Source of the DNA: Formosimonas limnophila
GTDB taxonomy: Bacteria; Pseudomonadota; Gammaproteobacteria; Burkholderiales; Burkholderiaceae
Reading direction: 5' to 3'
Length of the DNA stretch: 64,000 nt
Assembly (NCBI RefSeq): GCF_014652675.1
Contig: NZ_BMZG01000010.1
Span: 1 to 64,000 of the forward strand
Part shown: piece by piece, positions 29,192 to 38,538 of the stretch
Layout: every line of letters begins with the position of its first letter
Position numbering within the stretch: position 1 is the stretch's first letter
The notes under the pieces: generated by a model
The model's input: only the letters and a program-made list of their open reading frames with translations
Databases searched by the model: none
Told to the model about the DNA's origin: nothing
Translations under genes and position numbers: made by a program

Positions 29192-31219
29192 ATGAATCCG
29201 TTATACCTTTTGATACCAATGGCGCCGCTGGTGGGGGCGATTTTGGCTGGCTTGTTTGGCAAGCAGCTCGGTCGTAAGCCGTCTTCGTATTTCACTATCT
29301 TTGGGGTTTTGGTTTCGTTCTTGGCCTCAGTGAAAGTCTTTTTTGAGGTGCAAAACGGCATTACCTTTGATGGCACTGTCTATACGTGGGCGATGCTTGA
29401 TGGCTTGAAAATTGAAGTCGGCTTTCTCATCGACAGTTTGACTGTGATGATGATGTGTGTGGTCACCTTTGTGTCATTGATGGTGCATATTTATACCATG
29501 GGCTACATGGCCGAGGATCCTGGGTATCAACGCTTTTTCTCTTACATTTCTCTATTCACGTTTTCGATGTTGATGTTGGTTATGAGCAACAACTTCATGC
29601 AGCTGTTCTTCGGCTGGGAAGCGGTTGGTTTGGTGTCTTACTTACTAATTGGCTTCTGGTACAACAGACCGACGGCGATTTTTGCGAACATGAAAGCGTT
29701 TTTGGTTAATCGTGTGGGTGATTTTGGTTTTATTTTGGGCATTGGCCTAATTTATGCATACACTGGTTCCTTGAACTATGCTGAGGTCTTTGCTAAGGCG
29801 GGTGATTTGGCTCAGTTGACTTTTGCCAATGGTTTTGAATGGCAGCTCATCACCGTGGTTTGTATTTGCTTGTTCATCGGTGCAATGGGGAAATCTGCTC
29901 AAGTGCCACTCCATGTTTGGTTGCCTGATTCAATGGAAGGCCCGACACCGATTTCGGCATTGATTCACGCGGCGACAATGGTCACGGCTGGTATCTTTAT
30001 GGTTTCTCGCATGTCACCACTGTTCGAGTTATCTGATGCTGCATTGTCATTCGTGCTCATTATTGGTGCAATTACGGCCTTGTTCATGGGCTTTCTCGGC
30101 ATCATTCAAAACGACATCAAACGTGTGGTGGCTTATTCGACCTTGTCTCAGCTCGGTTACATGACGGTCGCGCTGGGTGTATCGGCTTATCCGATTGCGA
30201 TTTTTCACTTGATGACGCACGCATTTTTTAAGGCATTACTGTTCCTTGGCGCTGGCTCGGTCATCATGGGCATGCATCATGACCAAGACATTCGCAATAT
30301 GGGTGGCTTGCGTAAGTACATGAAAATCACGTGGATTACCTCATTGATTGGTTCGCTCGCTTTGATTGGGACACCATTTTTCTCAGGCTTTTACTCAAAA
30401 GACTCGATTATCGAGGCGGTTCATGCCTCAACCATCGCGGGTTCTGGCTTTGCCTACTTTGCGGTGGTTGCGGGGGTGTTTGTGACGGCGTTTTATTCTT
30501 TCCGTATGTACTTCCTCGTGTTTCATGGCAAAGAGCGTTGGATGGATGCTTCGCATCATGCGCACGGTCATGAAGAAGATCATCACGACGATGACCATGG
30601 TCACCATCACGGCTTGGGGCCAAATGACAAACCTCACGAATCACCATGGGTTGTCACTTTACCTTTGATTTTACTTGCGATTCCTTCAGTGATAATTGGG
30701 TACATTGCGATTGAGCCAATGCTGTATGGCGGCTTCTTTGAGCATGGTGTGGCATTTAAAGATGTGATTCACTTGGCTCATCCAACTATGGAAGAGTTGA
30801 AAGCAGATTTTCATGGGCCTGTTGGCATGGTGACGCATGGTTTTAAAACGTTGCCTTTATATTTGGCGATTGCGGGTGTTGCGTTGTCGTATTATTTTTA
30901 TATGATTAAACCCTCGATTCCGAAAGCCATTAAAGGAAAAACCCGTGCGATTAATACCTTGCTCGAGAACAAGTATTACTTTGATAAGTTCAATGAATCC
31001 TTTTTTGCTGGTGGTGCTCGTAAACTGGGCGAGCTGCTTTGGAAGTGGGGTGATGTGAAAATTATCGACGGCTTGATTGTCAATGGTGCGGCACGCGTGG
31101 TTAATGTCTTCTCACAAGCTGTGGCGTTGTTCCAGTCGGGTTTGATTTACCAATATGCATTAGCGATGATTCTCGGTTTGGTTGTGTTTTTGACCCTGTT
31201 TGTCACGATGATGCGTTGA
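29192..31219 (+). CDS. nuoL: NADH-quinone oxidoreductase subunit L
   Basis: The 675-residue antiporter-like distal proton pump. Core motifs: FFGWEAVGLVSYLLIGFW with the key Glu, GAMGKSAQVPLHVWLPDSMEGPTPISALIHAATMVTAG spread over helices 7-8, and the FLGAGSVIM segment. A loop near residues 452-475 is very rich in His and Asp (HHAHGHEEDHHDDDHGHHH). The C-terminal lateral helix and last TM segment are present. nuoM follows. Confidence 0.98.
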   Translation: MNPLYLLIPMAPLVGAILAGLFGKQLGRKPSSYFTIFGVLVSFLASVKVFFEVQNGITFDGTVYTWAMLDGLKIEVGFLIDSLTVMMMCVVTFVSLMVHIYTMGYMAEDPGYQRFFSYISLFTFSMLMLVMSNNFMQLFFGWEAVGLVSYLLIGFWYNRPTAIFANMKAFLVNRVGDFGFILGIGLIYAYTGSLNYAEVFAKAGDLAQLTFANGFEWQLITVVCICLFIGAMGKSAQVPLHVWLPDSMEGPTPISALIHAATMVTAGIFMVSRMSPLFELSDAALSFVLIIGAITALFMGFLGIIQNDIKRVVAYSTLSQLGYMTVALGVSAYPIAIFHLMTHAFFKALLFLGAGSVIMGMHHDQDIRNMGGLRKYMKITWITSLIGSLALIGTPFFSGFYSKDSIIEAVHASTIAGSGFAYFAVVAGVFVTAFYSFRMYFLVFHGKERWMDASHHAHGHEEDHHDDDHGHHHGLGPNDKPHESPWVVTLPLILLAIPSVIIGYIAIEPMLYGGFFEHGVAFKDVIHLAHPTMEELKADFHGPVGMVTHGFKTLPLYLAIAGVALSYYFYMIKPSIPKAIKGKTRAINTLLENKYYFDKFNESFFAGGARKLGELLWKWGDVKIIDGLIVNGAARVVNVFSQAVALFQSGLIYQYALAMILGLVVFLTLFVTMMR

Positions 31220-31321
31220 TAAAAAATATGTGTGCCGCGACTTATGCGGTGCAGCTTGCAGTGGTGCGTGTTTAACGAAAAAGTCTCTTTTGACTTTTTG
31301 ACTATAAAAAAGAATGGTGTC

Positions 31322-32818
31322 ATGATGCCTTGGTTAAGTTTATCGATTTGGATTCCCATCTTGTTTGGTGTGCTCGTCATCGTGCTCGGTCGCAATGGCC
31401 GTGATGGTTTGGCGCGTCAAGTCGCTTTGATTGGGAGCATCATCGCCTTCGCTGTGACCATACCCGTGATGACGGGGTTTGATGGCTCAACTGCGAATCT
31501 TCAGTTCATTGAAAACTTTGAGTGGTTGCCGTCATTGTCTGCGAGCTATGCACTTGGTGTGGATGGGATCTCGATGTGGTTTGTGCCTTTGACGGCATTC
31601 ATTACTGTCTTGGTGGTCTTGGCTGGCTGGGAAGTGATTCAGGAAAAAGCACCTCAGTACATGGCTGCTTTTTTAATTTTGTCTGGTTTGATGATTGGCG
31701 TGTTCACGACTACGGATGGTTTGTTGTTTTATGTGTTTTTTGAGGCAACGTTGATTCCCATGTACATCATCGTCGGCGTGTGGGGCGGCCCGAATCGCGT
31801 TTATGCGGCTTTTAAGTTCTTCTTATACACATTGCTGGGTTCTTTGTTGACGTTGGTCGCGATTATTTATCTGTACACTCAGACCAAAACATTTGACATC
31901 GCGGCGTGGCATGAAGTCAAACTGTCATTGAATGCCCAAAAATTGTTGTTCGGCGCATTTTTTATGGCTTTTGCGGTGAAAGTGCCGATGTGGCCTGTCC
32001 ACACGTGGTTGCCTGATGCCCACGTTGAAGCACCGACAGGTGGCTCAATGGTGTTGGCGGCGATTATGCTCAAGCTCGGTGCCTATGGTTTCTTGCGATT
32101 CTCGTTGCCGATTGCGCCTGATGCGTCGCATGCATTAGCTGGCTTTGTGGTGACGATTTCTTTGGTGGCGATTGTGTACATTGCTTTCGTTGCATTGGTT
32201 CAAAAAGACATGAAAAAACTCGTGGCGTACTCATCAATTGCGCACATGGGTTTTGTGACCCTCGGTTTTTTCATGTTTGATCAAAATGGTATGGGTTACA
32301 GTATTGCGGTTCAGGGTTCTATCATCCAAATGATTTCGCACGGTTTTATTTCCGCGGCCATGTTCTTTTGTATTGGTGTTTTGTATGACCGCGTGCATAG
32401 CCGTGAAATTGCAGCTTATGGTGGTGTGGTCAATACGATGCCGAAATTTGCTGCATTCTTTTTGCTCTTTACCATGGCAAACTCGGGTTTGCCAGCAACC
32501 AGTGGCTTTGTGGGTGAGTTTATGGTGATTCTGGGTGCGACGAAATTTAATTTTTGGATTGGTGCGCTGACAGCGAGCATTATGGTCATTGGCGCAGCTT
32601 ATTCGCTGTGGATGTTCAAGCGTGTGGTATTTGGTGAGGTTGCCAATCACCATGTCAAAGAACTGACTGATGTGAATGCCCGTGAGTTGACGATTTTATG
32701 GATTTTGGCCATTGCCGTACTGGCGATGGGCTTGTATCCTGCACCATTCACCTCTGCGATGGACGTGTCGGTGGGTGAGTTGCTCAAGCATGTGGCGCAG
32801 AGCAAGTTGCTCCCATAA
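31322..32818 (+). CDS. nuoM: NADH-quinone oxidoreductase subunit M
   Basis: The 498-residue middle antiporter-like pump. Visible: FFEATLIPMYIIVGVWGG with the conserved Glu, the AFAVKVPMWPVHTWLPDAHVEAPTGGSMVLA segment in two parts with the pump Lys, and SSIAHMGFV. I start at the ATG at 31322; a second ATG follows immediately (31325) and is equally possible. The upstream open frame to 31232 is not family-like. Confidence 0.97.
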   Translation: MMPWLSLSIWIPILFGVLVIVLGRNGRDGLARQVALIGSIIAFAVTIPVMTGFDGSTANLQFIENFEWLPSLSASYALGVDGISMWFVPLTAFITVLVVLAGWEVIQEKAPQYMAAFLILSGLMIGVFTTTDGLLFYVFFEATLIPMYIIVGVWGGPNRVYAAFKFFLYTLLGSLLTLVAIIYLYTQTKTFDIAAWHEVKLSLNAQKLLFGAFFMAFAVKVPMWPVHTWLPDAHVEAPTGGSMVLAAIMLKLGAYGFLRFSLPIAPDASHALAGFVVTISLVAIVYIAFVALVQKDMKKLVAYSSIAHMGFVTLGFFMFDQNGMGYSIAVQGSIIQMISHGFISAAMFFCIGVLYDRVHSREIAAYGGVVNTMPKFAAFFLLFTMANSGLPATSGFVGEFMVILGATKFNFWIGALTASIMVIGAAYSLWMFKRVVFGEVANHHVKELTDVNARELTILWILAIAVLAMGLYPAPFTSAMDVSVGELLKHVAQSKLLP

Positions 32819-32947
32819 TATAAACTGGGGCTTTTGTGCCCTTGATGAATGAAGCAAAAAGTGACGGTTGCTTTTTGAGCCTTTGACGAACTGCTGATGT
32901 GATGGCAGTGGTTGAAGCCCCTTTTTGAATGGCTTTTAGGTTATTTT

Positions 32948-34426
32948 ATGTCAAATTTTTTTATTGCCTACCCTGAAATTTTGTTGGCCTTGGTGGCGAC
33001 TGCGGTGTTGTTACTTGAGTTGTGCCGCAAAGACGCGCAGCGTTCAGTGATTCATGCGGTGAGTTTACTTGGCTTGGCTGGTGCGGGCATTTTGACGGCA
33101 AATCAGTTGCATAGTGGTTTGATGCTGGAGACATTCAATGAGATGTTTGTCTCTGACCCAATGGGCAATTTGGCCAAAATGTTTGCTTATATTTGTGTGG
33201 CAGCGACATTTGTTTACGGTCAGCGCTACGCTGCTGATCGTGGTTTTTTGCACGGTGAGTATTACAGTCTGTCCTTGTTCGCGCTCGTTGGTCAAATGAT
33301 TATGATTTCATCACACCATTTGGTGGCGTTGTACATGGGCTTGGAGTTGCAAGCGCTCTCTTTGTATGCGATGGCGGCGTTACGTCGTGACCATGTGCGC
33401 TCAATTGAAGCGGCGATGAAATATTTCATCTTGGGAGCGATTGCTTCAGGTTTCATGTTGTTTGGTATCTCGATGATTTATGGTGCGACAGGTGGTGCGT
33501 TGGATATTCAACAAATTGCAGGCACGATTGCCAGTGGTAAGGTACAAAATCAAGTGTTGGTATTTGGTTTGGTGTTTTTGGTGGCTGGTGTGGCGTTTAA
33601 GCTCGGCGTGGTACCATTCCATATGTGGGTGCCAGATGTTTATCAAGGCTCACCAACTGCCGTGACATTGATGATTTCTGCCGCGCCAAAAATTGCTGCA
33701 TTCATTATGGTTGTGCGCATCTTCGTCGAAGGTCTACCGTCATTGGTCGTTGATTGGAGCAGCATGTTTGCTTCAATGGCGGTGGTGTCGTTCGCATTGG
33801 GTAATTTGTCAGCCATTCGCCAAAAGAATTTCAAGCGCATGTTGGCTTACTCTGGTATTTCGCACATGGGTTTTGTTTTGCTGGGCTTTTTGGCGACCAA
33901 GCCAAGCTTGGATGAGTTTGCTTGGTTAAGTGGCGTTGGGGCTGGATTTTATTATGTGATTATTTATGCCATCACGACGTTGGCTGGTTTTGGTGTGATT
34001 TTGGCTATGAGTGCTCAAGGTTTTGAGGCCGATCAGTTGGATGATTTAAAGGGCTTGAACCATCGCAATCCATGGTTGGCATTTTTGGTCTTGATCATCA
34101 TGTTTTCATTGGCTGGTATCCCACCGCTGGTGGGCTTCTTGGCAAAATTTGTCATTATTCAAGGCTTGGTTTTGGCAGGACACAACATGTTGGCGGTTAT
34201 TGCGGTGTTGTTCTCTTTGATTGGTGCTTTTTACTATCTGCGTGTGGTTAAACTTATGTATTTCGATAAGCCTGAAACAGACAGTAAAATTGAATTTTCT
34301 CTATCGCATCATTGGGTGTTGAGCCTGAACGTGTTGTTTTTGCTGGCACTTGGTTTTATGCCTTGGCTGGCGTCGGGGCTGCTTAATATGGCATTTAATA
34401 CCGTACTTAAAAGTTTAGGGCAATAA
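32948..34426 (+). CDS. nuoN: NADH-quinone oxidoreductase subunit N
   Basis: The 492-residue antiporter-like subunit closest to NuoK. Motifs: YMGLELQALSLYAMAA, RSIEAAMKYFILGAIASG, FKLGVVPFHMWVPDVYQGSP and SGISHMGFV. Start at ATG 32948 (MSNFFIAYPEILLAL) with AGGT ahead, in preference to a TTG at 32912. The 130 bp before it hold no gene. The last base of its stop is shared with the DUF2818 gene. Confidence 0.97.
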   Translation: MSNFFIAYPEILLALVATAVLLLELCRKDAQRSVIHAVSLLGLAGAGILTANQLHSGLMLETFNEMFVSDPMGNLAKMFAYICVAATFVYGQRYAADRGFLHGEYYSLSLFALVGQMIMISSHHLVALYMGLELQALSLYAMAALRRDHVRSIEAAMKYFILGAIASGFMLFGISMIYGATGGALDIQQIAGTIASGKVQNQVLVFGLVFLVAGVAFKLGVVPFHMWVPDVYQGSPTAVTLMISAAPKIAAFIMVVRIFVEGLPSLVVDWSSMFASMAVVSFALGNLSAIRQKNFKRMLAYSGISHMGFVLLGFLATKPSLDEFAWLSGVGAGFYYVIIYAITTLAGFGVILAMSAQGFEADQLDDLKGLNHRNPWLAFLVLIIMFSLAGIPPLVGFLAKFVIIQGLVLAGHNMLAVIAVLFSLIGAFYYLRVVKLMYFDKPETDSKIEFSLSHHWVLSLNVLFLLALGFMPWLASGLLNMAFNTVLKSLGQ

Positions 34427-34722
34427 TGACGGTTTCAGGTTGGGTTCTCTTAGGCGCTGGACTGGTTCTGGCGTCTTTGCCGTTTATGGGTGAGCGTTTT
34501 TTCTTGGGGCTGCCTTTGTTGCGTGCGGCACGCAAGAAACCATGGCTGCATGTGGTTGAGTTTTTGCTCGCTTATGGGCTATTTGTGGTGGTCGGCTTGG
34601 CGCTGGAAAAAACACTGGGGCAAATTGCATCGCAGGGCTGGGCTTTTTATGCGGCGACTTTTTTGCTGTTTGTGGTGGCGGCATTTCCTGCTTTTGCCCA
34701 TCGGTATTTGTGGGATAGATGA
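34426..34722 (+). CDS. DUF2818 membrane protein downstream of nuoN
   Basis: A 98-residue protein with three hydrophobic helices, a basic AARKKPWLHVVEF loop and a C-terminal HRYLWDR. DUF2818 proteins are confined mainly to Burkholderiales and nearly always follow nuoN, as here with one-base overlap. The role is unknown; the location suggests complex I assembly or association, but that is guilt by neighbourhood. Confidence 0.88.
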   Translation: MTVSGWVLLGAGLVLASLPFMGERFFLGLPLLRAARKKPWLHVVEFLLAYGLFVVVGLALEKTLGQIASQGWAFYAATFLLFVVAAFPAFAHRYLWDR

Positions 34723-35309
34723 ACATGAGTATGACACGTGCACAGTTGCTCAATGAGTCTGGTTTGTTAGAAACGACTGTCAGCAGTGAGCAGGTTTATG
34801 ATGGTTATTTCTTTCATGTTTTTCATGACAAGGTGGCGTTGCCCGATGGCGCAACGGCTGTGCGTGAGCATATGAAGCATCCAGGCGCGGTTATGGTCAT
34901 GCCTGTTTTTGACAATGGGGATGTGTTGGTTGAGCGGCAGTATCGCTATCCGCTGCGTCAAGTATTCGTTGAGTTTCCTGCTGGTAAAAAGGATGAAGGC
35001 GAAGAGCCTTTGCAGACAGGGCAGCGAGAGTTACTTGAAGAGACTGGCTACACCGCCGCAGAGTGGGAGCATGTGACAGACATTCACAATGCGATTGCGT
35101 ACTGCGATGAAGTGATTCATTTTTATATTGCGCGTGGATTGACGAAACAAAGCGAGCAAGCGTTGGATAATCATGAGTTTTTGCAGGTCATGAGGGTACC
35201 GTTTGTGGAGCTTGAGGCTTGGATGAAGCAAGGCTGGGTACCTGATGTGAAAACACAGTTGGGGATTTTTTGGTTAAAAGAGAAGCTCTTTTCTAAGGCC
35301 TGCGATTGA
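34719..35309 (+). CDS. NUDIX hydrolase, ADP-ribose pyrophosphatase-like
   Basis: A 196-residue NUDIX enzyme. The Nudix box G-x5-E-x7-R-E-x2-E-E-x-G is complete in GKKDEGEEPLQTGQRELLEETG, in two pieces near residues 87-109; the upstream GAVMVMPVFDNGDVLVERQYRYP strand and EFPAG are typical of ADP-ribose hydrolases. It probably hydrolyses ADP-ribose or related nucleoside diphosphate sugars and is a constant partner of the nuo cluster in this order. Start ATG overlaps the DUF2818 stop by 4 nt. Confidence 0.9.
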   Translation: MNMSMTRAQLLNESGLLETTVSSEQVYDGYFFHVFHDKVALPDGATAVREHMKHPGAVMVMPVFDNGDVLVERQYRYPLRQVFVEFPAGKKDEGEEPLQTGQRELLEETGYTAAEWEHVTDIHNAIAYCDEVIHFYIARGLTKQSEQALDNHEFLQVMRVPFVELEAWMKQGWVPDVKTQLGIFWLKEKLFSKACD

Positions 35310-35344
35310 GAGTGGATTTGGTTTTTGGCGACTGTGGCAAATGA

Positions 35345-35372
35345 ACAAAGCGAACCTAATGGTTCGCTTTGT
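35345..35372. terminator. Hairpin at the end of the nuo operon, between converging genes
   Basis: Perfect 12-bp stem ACAAAGCGAACC / GGTTCGCTTTGT with loop TAAT. The T-run after it is weak (GTCGTTGTTG) but the converging placement fits a two-way terminator. Confidence 0.6.
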
Positions 35373-35397
35373 CGTTGTTGTGAATGTCTGTGTAGGC

Positions 35398-35943
35398 TTA
35401 AGATTTGTTACCGCCGAGTAAACTACCTAAAATTGAGCCAATGTCGTTGGCATCGATTTTACCATTTGGGGTCAGCTGGTTGATTAAGTTAGGCAACAAC
35501 TCAGCCAAACCACCTGCTGCTTCACCTTCAGAAACGCCTGCACTTTGAGCCAATTCAGTCAAAGTACCGTTTGCGCCCAAAGTTTTTTGGATGTCATCAG
35601 CAGAAACAGGCTGGTTCTCGCCAGTGCCAATCCATGACTGTACTTGGTCACCCAAACCGAGTTGGCTAAGCATCCCCGTCAAGCTACCCAAACCACCTGC
35701 GACTGCGTCGTTGTTTTGCTGACCGCCACCGAGTAAGCCGCCGAGCAAACCACCCAAACCACTCGATTGCTGCTGGCCACCGCCGAGCAAACCGCCAATT
35801 AAACCACCCAAGCCGCCGCTGTTGCTGCCTGCTTGTTTTGTAATCATGCCAATCACTGCTTGGAGCAGTGCGCCTTGCAAACCATTGTTACTGTTGTTGT
35901 TGCCGCCCAGAGCCGCACCCAAAAGACCGTCGATCAATCCCAT
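35398..35943 (-). CDS. YidB-like (DUF937-related) protein with glycine-rich repeats
   Basis: A 181-residue protein of the YidB family: an N-terminal MGLIDGLLGAALG helix, a repeated Gly/Leu/Gln stretch (GLGGLIGGLLGGGQQQ then GLGGLLGGLLGGGQQ, residues about 43-76), then the conserved half with GDQVQSWIGTGENQPVS and LPNLINQLTPNGKI. The second half is a folded helical domain; the family has unknown function and no signal peptide. The gene is alone on the minus strand between the nuo operon and radC. Confidence 0.85.
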   Translation of the reverse strand: MGLIDGLLGAALGGNNNSNNGLQGALLQAVIGMITKQAGSNSGGLGGLIGGLLGGGQQQSSGLGGLLGGLLGGGQQNNDAVAGGLGSLTGMLSQLGLGDQVQSWIGTGENQPVSADDIQKTLGANGTLTELAQSAGVSEGEAAGGLAELLPNLINQLTPNGKIDANDIGSILGSLLGGNKS

Positions 35944-36137
35944 GATATTTCCTTTGATTCAAAACTGTTTGAAAGTATTGACTCTGATGAGCCAAACCCG
36001 TGGAGCGGTACGGAATTAAGTAAAACCCGCATACGCTTGGAGTGCATGTTAGCATGAACTTTTCAAAGGTGTGCCGATTTGGTCAATTTTTGTACACGCT
36101 GTTTGATGAGGCAAAAGGAGTATCAACAGGTAATCGA

Positions 36138-36824
36138 CTATACAGTGATTAAGTCGCCATGCTCAATCATGCTGTAAATGGGTTTACCAGCAGCGACAAT
36201 AAAGTGATCGAGAATGTGTAAATCCAACGCTTCCAAATGCTTTTGTATCAACACTGTACTGGTGATGTCATCAATCGATGGTTCAGCGTGGCCATGCGGG
36301 TGGTTATGTGCAAGGACCAAACCATGGGCGTTAAGTGTTAAGGCGCGTTGAGCGATGGCGCGAATTGGCAGGTCTGTGTGACGTTGTGTGCCTGTGCTCA
36401 TAACCTCGCAAGTAATCAGAGTAAGGCTTGGGCTGAAAAATAGAACGATGAGCTGCTCTGTTGTTTGTCCGTGGAGTTGGTGTTCAATGTAAGTTTTAAG
36501 AGCTGCGCTGTTTTCAAAACCATTGTGAATGGAGAGTTTAGAGACCAGTGCACGGCGGCTCATTTCAAGGATGGCTTGTAGTTGAGCATATTTGGCCTCT
36601 CCCATTCCTTTTATTTGGGATAACTCTGACTCACTTGCGTCAAACAGGGCTGCGAGTGAGCCAAAATGTGCGAGCAGCTCATCGGCGAGCTCAACCGCAC
36701 TTTTGCCTGTCACACCGATGCGTAAGAATATCGCCAGCAACTCGGCATCGCTTAAACTGGCGGCACCTTGGGTCATGAGCTTTTCGCGAGGACGTTCGTC
36801 AACAGGCCAATCGGTGATGGACAT
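36138..36824 (-). CDS. radC: RadC family JAB1/MPN domain protein
   Basis: A 228-residue RadC: an N-terminal helix-hairpin-helix region (SDAELLAIFLRIG and SQIKGMGEAKYAQL) and a C-terminal JAMM metalloprotease-like domain with the metal motif H-x-H-x7-S-x2-D in HNHPHGHAEPSIDD. The usual HPSG is HPHG here, but the metal ligands remain. Despite the name a role in DNA repair is unproven. Starts MSITDWPVDERPREKL, divergent from fkpB across about 95 bp. Confidence 0.94.
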   Translation of the reverse strand: MSITDWPVDERPREKLMTQGAASLSDAELLAIFLRIGVTGKSAVELADELLAHFGSLAALFDASESELSQIKGMGEAKYAQLQAILEMSRRALVSKLSIHNGFENSAALKTYIEHQLHGQTTEQLIVLFFSPSLTLITCEVMSTGTQRHTDLPIRAIAQRALTLNAHGLVLAHNHPHGHAEPSIDDITSTVLIQKHLEALDLHILDHFIVAAGKPIYSMIEHGDLITV

Positions 36825-36918
36825 AATCGGATATAATTTGGCAGTGAATTGACGCAGCTGAGCAGTCAGAGACCGCGGCGCGTATTGTGGTATATAGAAT
36901 AAAAGGAATTAAACCCGA

Positions 36919-37395
36919 ATGTCTGATTTTAAGCAAGTCAATCTTCCCGTCATCAGTGAGCACTCACACGTGACGCTTCATTATCGCCTCACGGTGTTGG
37001 GTGATGTCCTGAGTGATTTTTTGAGTACCTTTGAGGGCAACCCCGCGACGGTGGCTGTTGGGCAAGCCCAGTTAGCCCCCTTTATGGAAAGCCGCTTGTT
37101 GGGTTTGAGCGAAGGGGCGCATGAGGTGTTTGATGTATCTGCAGATGAGGCCTTTGGTGACTACAATTCTGAGCTATTGCAAGAAGTAAGCAAGTCTTTA
37201 CTGTTAGAAGGCAATCCACATGTGGATGGTTTTGCCAATGGTGATTTTGTCGAGTTTGCCATGCCCAATGGTTACAAAATGACGGGGATATTCAAAGGCT
37301 GGAATGAGCAAAAGGACGGCGCGTTCGTGGACTTTAATCATCCGCTTGCGGGGCATCCGATTCGCCTCGAAATGCAAATCATAGGGGTTTTGTGA
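36919..37395 (+). CDS. fkpB: FKBP-type peptidylprolyl isomerase, FkpB/SlpA-like
   Basis: A 158-residue SlyD-like PPIase: [17 protein letters not shown] near the start, an IF-domain insert around residues 70-125 and the C-terminal [18 protein letters not shown] motif of the family. It catalyses prolyl isomerisation and may chaperone small proteins. The fkpB-ispH pair is conserved across proteobacteria; here the stop codon overlaps the ispH start. Confidence 0.93.
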   Translation: MSDFKQVNLPVISEHSHVTLHYRLTVLGDVLSDFLSTFEGNPATVAVGQAQLAPFMESRLLGLSEGAHEVFDVSADEAFGDYNSELLQEVSKSLLLEGNPHVDGFANGDFVEFAMPNGYKMTGIFKGWNEQKDGAFVDFNHPLAGHPIRLEMQIIGVL

Positions 37396-38351
37396 TGGAA
37401 GTGTTATTGGCTCAGCCACGTGGCTTTTGCGCGGGTGTTGACCGCGCGATAGAGATCGTTGAACGTGCGTTACAACAGTATGGGGCACCGATTTATGTGC
37501 GCCATGAAATCGTTCACAACAAATATGTCGTCGATGATTTGCGCACCAAAGGTGCGGTGTTTATCGAGGAGTTGCACGAAGCGCCGACCGGTAGTACGGT
37601 GATTTTCTCCGCGCATGGCGTGTCTCGTGAGGTTCGTGAGGAAGCTGCGGCGCGTGGTTTGCAGATTTTTGATGCCACTTGTCCTTTGGTCACCAAAGTC
37701 CATGTTGAGGTCGTTAAAATGCGTGAGCAAGGACTTGAGGTCATCATGATCGGCCACAAAGGGCATCCTGAAGTGGAAGGCACAATGGGTCAGGCCGACG
37801 ATGGTATTTATTTGGTCGAGACGGAAGCTGATGTGGCCGCTGTGAGTGTTCTTAATCCTGAGCAGCTTGCTTATGTCACGCAGACCACGCTTTCGGTGGA
37901 TGACACTCGGGGCATTATTGACGCTTTAAAAGAGCGCTTTCCTCACATTCATGCACCCAAAAAGGCTGATATTTGCTATGCCACCCAAAATCGCCAAGAC
38001 GCAGTGAAGGTACTCGCGCCGCAGGTGGATGTTGTGATTGTTGTGGGTAGCCCGAATAGTTCAAATTCTAATCGTTTGCGTGAATTGGCCGAAAAAATGG
38101 GCGTGGCCGCCTACATGGTTGATTTGGCGGATGATGTACAAGCCAGTTGGTTGGCCAATGCCAAAAAAATTGGCGTGACAGCGGGTGCATCGGCACCAGA
38201 AGTTTTGGTACAAAGCGTCTTAACCCGCATTCGCGAGTTGGGTGCGACGCAAGTATCGGTGCTTGAAGGCGTCGAGGAGGCGGTTAGCTTTCCTTTGCCG
38301 AAAGGTTTGAAAGGCTTGCAAAGTATCTCGGTCAATGTCGAGTCGCTTTAA
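37395..38351 (+). CDS. ispH: 4-hydroxy-3-methylbut-2-enyl diphosphate reductase
   Basis: IspH (LytB) makes IPP and DMAPP in the last step of the MEP isoprenoid pathway, using a [4Fe-4S] cluster. The 318-residue chain has the three cluster Cys C12 (PRGFCAGV), C96 (DATCPLV) and C194 ([10 protein letters not shown]), and the substrate-binding SSNSNRL. ATG 37395 shares one base with the fkpB TGA; a GTG three bases upstream is an alternative. Confidence 0.97.
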   Translation: MEVLLAQPRGFCAGVDRAIEIVERALQQYGAPIYVRHEIVHNKYVVDDLRTKGAVFIEELHEAPTGSTVIFSAHGVSREVREEAAARGLQIFDATCPLVTKVHVEVVKMREQGLEVIMIGHKGHPEVEGTMGQADDGIYLVETEADVAAVSVLNPEQLAYVTQTTLSVDDTRGIIDALKERFPHIHAPKKADICYATQNRQDAVKVLAPQVDVVIVVGSPNSSNSNRLRELAEKMGVAAYMVDLADDVQASWLANAKKIGVTAGASAPEVLVQSVLTRIRELGATQVSVLEGVEEAVSFPLPKGLKGLQSISVNVESL

Positions 38352-38388
38352 TTTAAATCAATTCATCACAAGAAGAGAAGGACACATC

Positions 38389-38526
38389 ATGTGGGATCAG
38401 TTTGTCACCGCCGTTGGTTTATTGGGCACCGTTTTTTTGGTGGTTTTGTTTGGCTATCTGAAGTTAAAGAAACATCAAGCCATGAAAGAATTGGCAGATA
38501 AAAAACGCCAACAAAATCCATCATAA
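38389..38526 (+). CDS. Small single-pass membrane protein (45 aa)
   Basis: The frame from the ATG at 38389 encodes MWDQFVTAVGLLGTVFLVVL followed by a short hydrophobic end and a basic tail (KLKKHQAMKELADKKRQQ). AGAAGGA lies at good distance upstream. One membrane helix with a positive cytosolic tail is predicted. I do not recognise a family. It sits 37 nt after ispH and 12 nt before ogt, so it is probably in that transcript. The same frame is open further upstream into ispH, which I ignore. Confidence 0.6.
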   Translation: MWDQFVTAVGLLGTVFLVVLFGYLKLKKHQAMKELADKKRQQNPS

Positions 38527-38538
38527 TTATTATTTATC

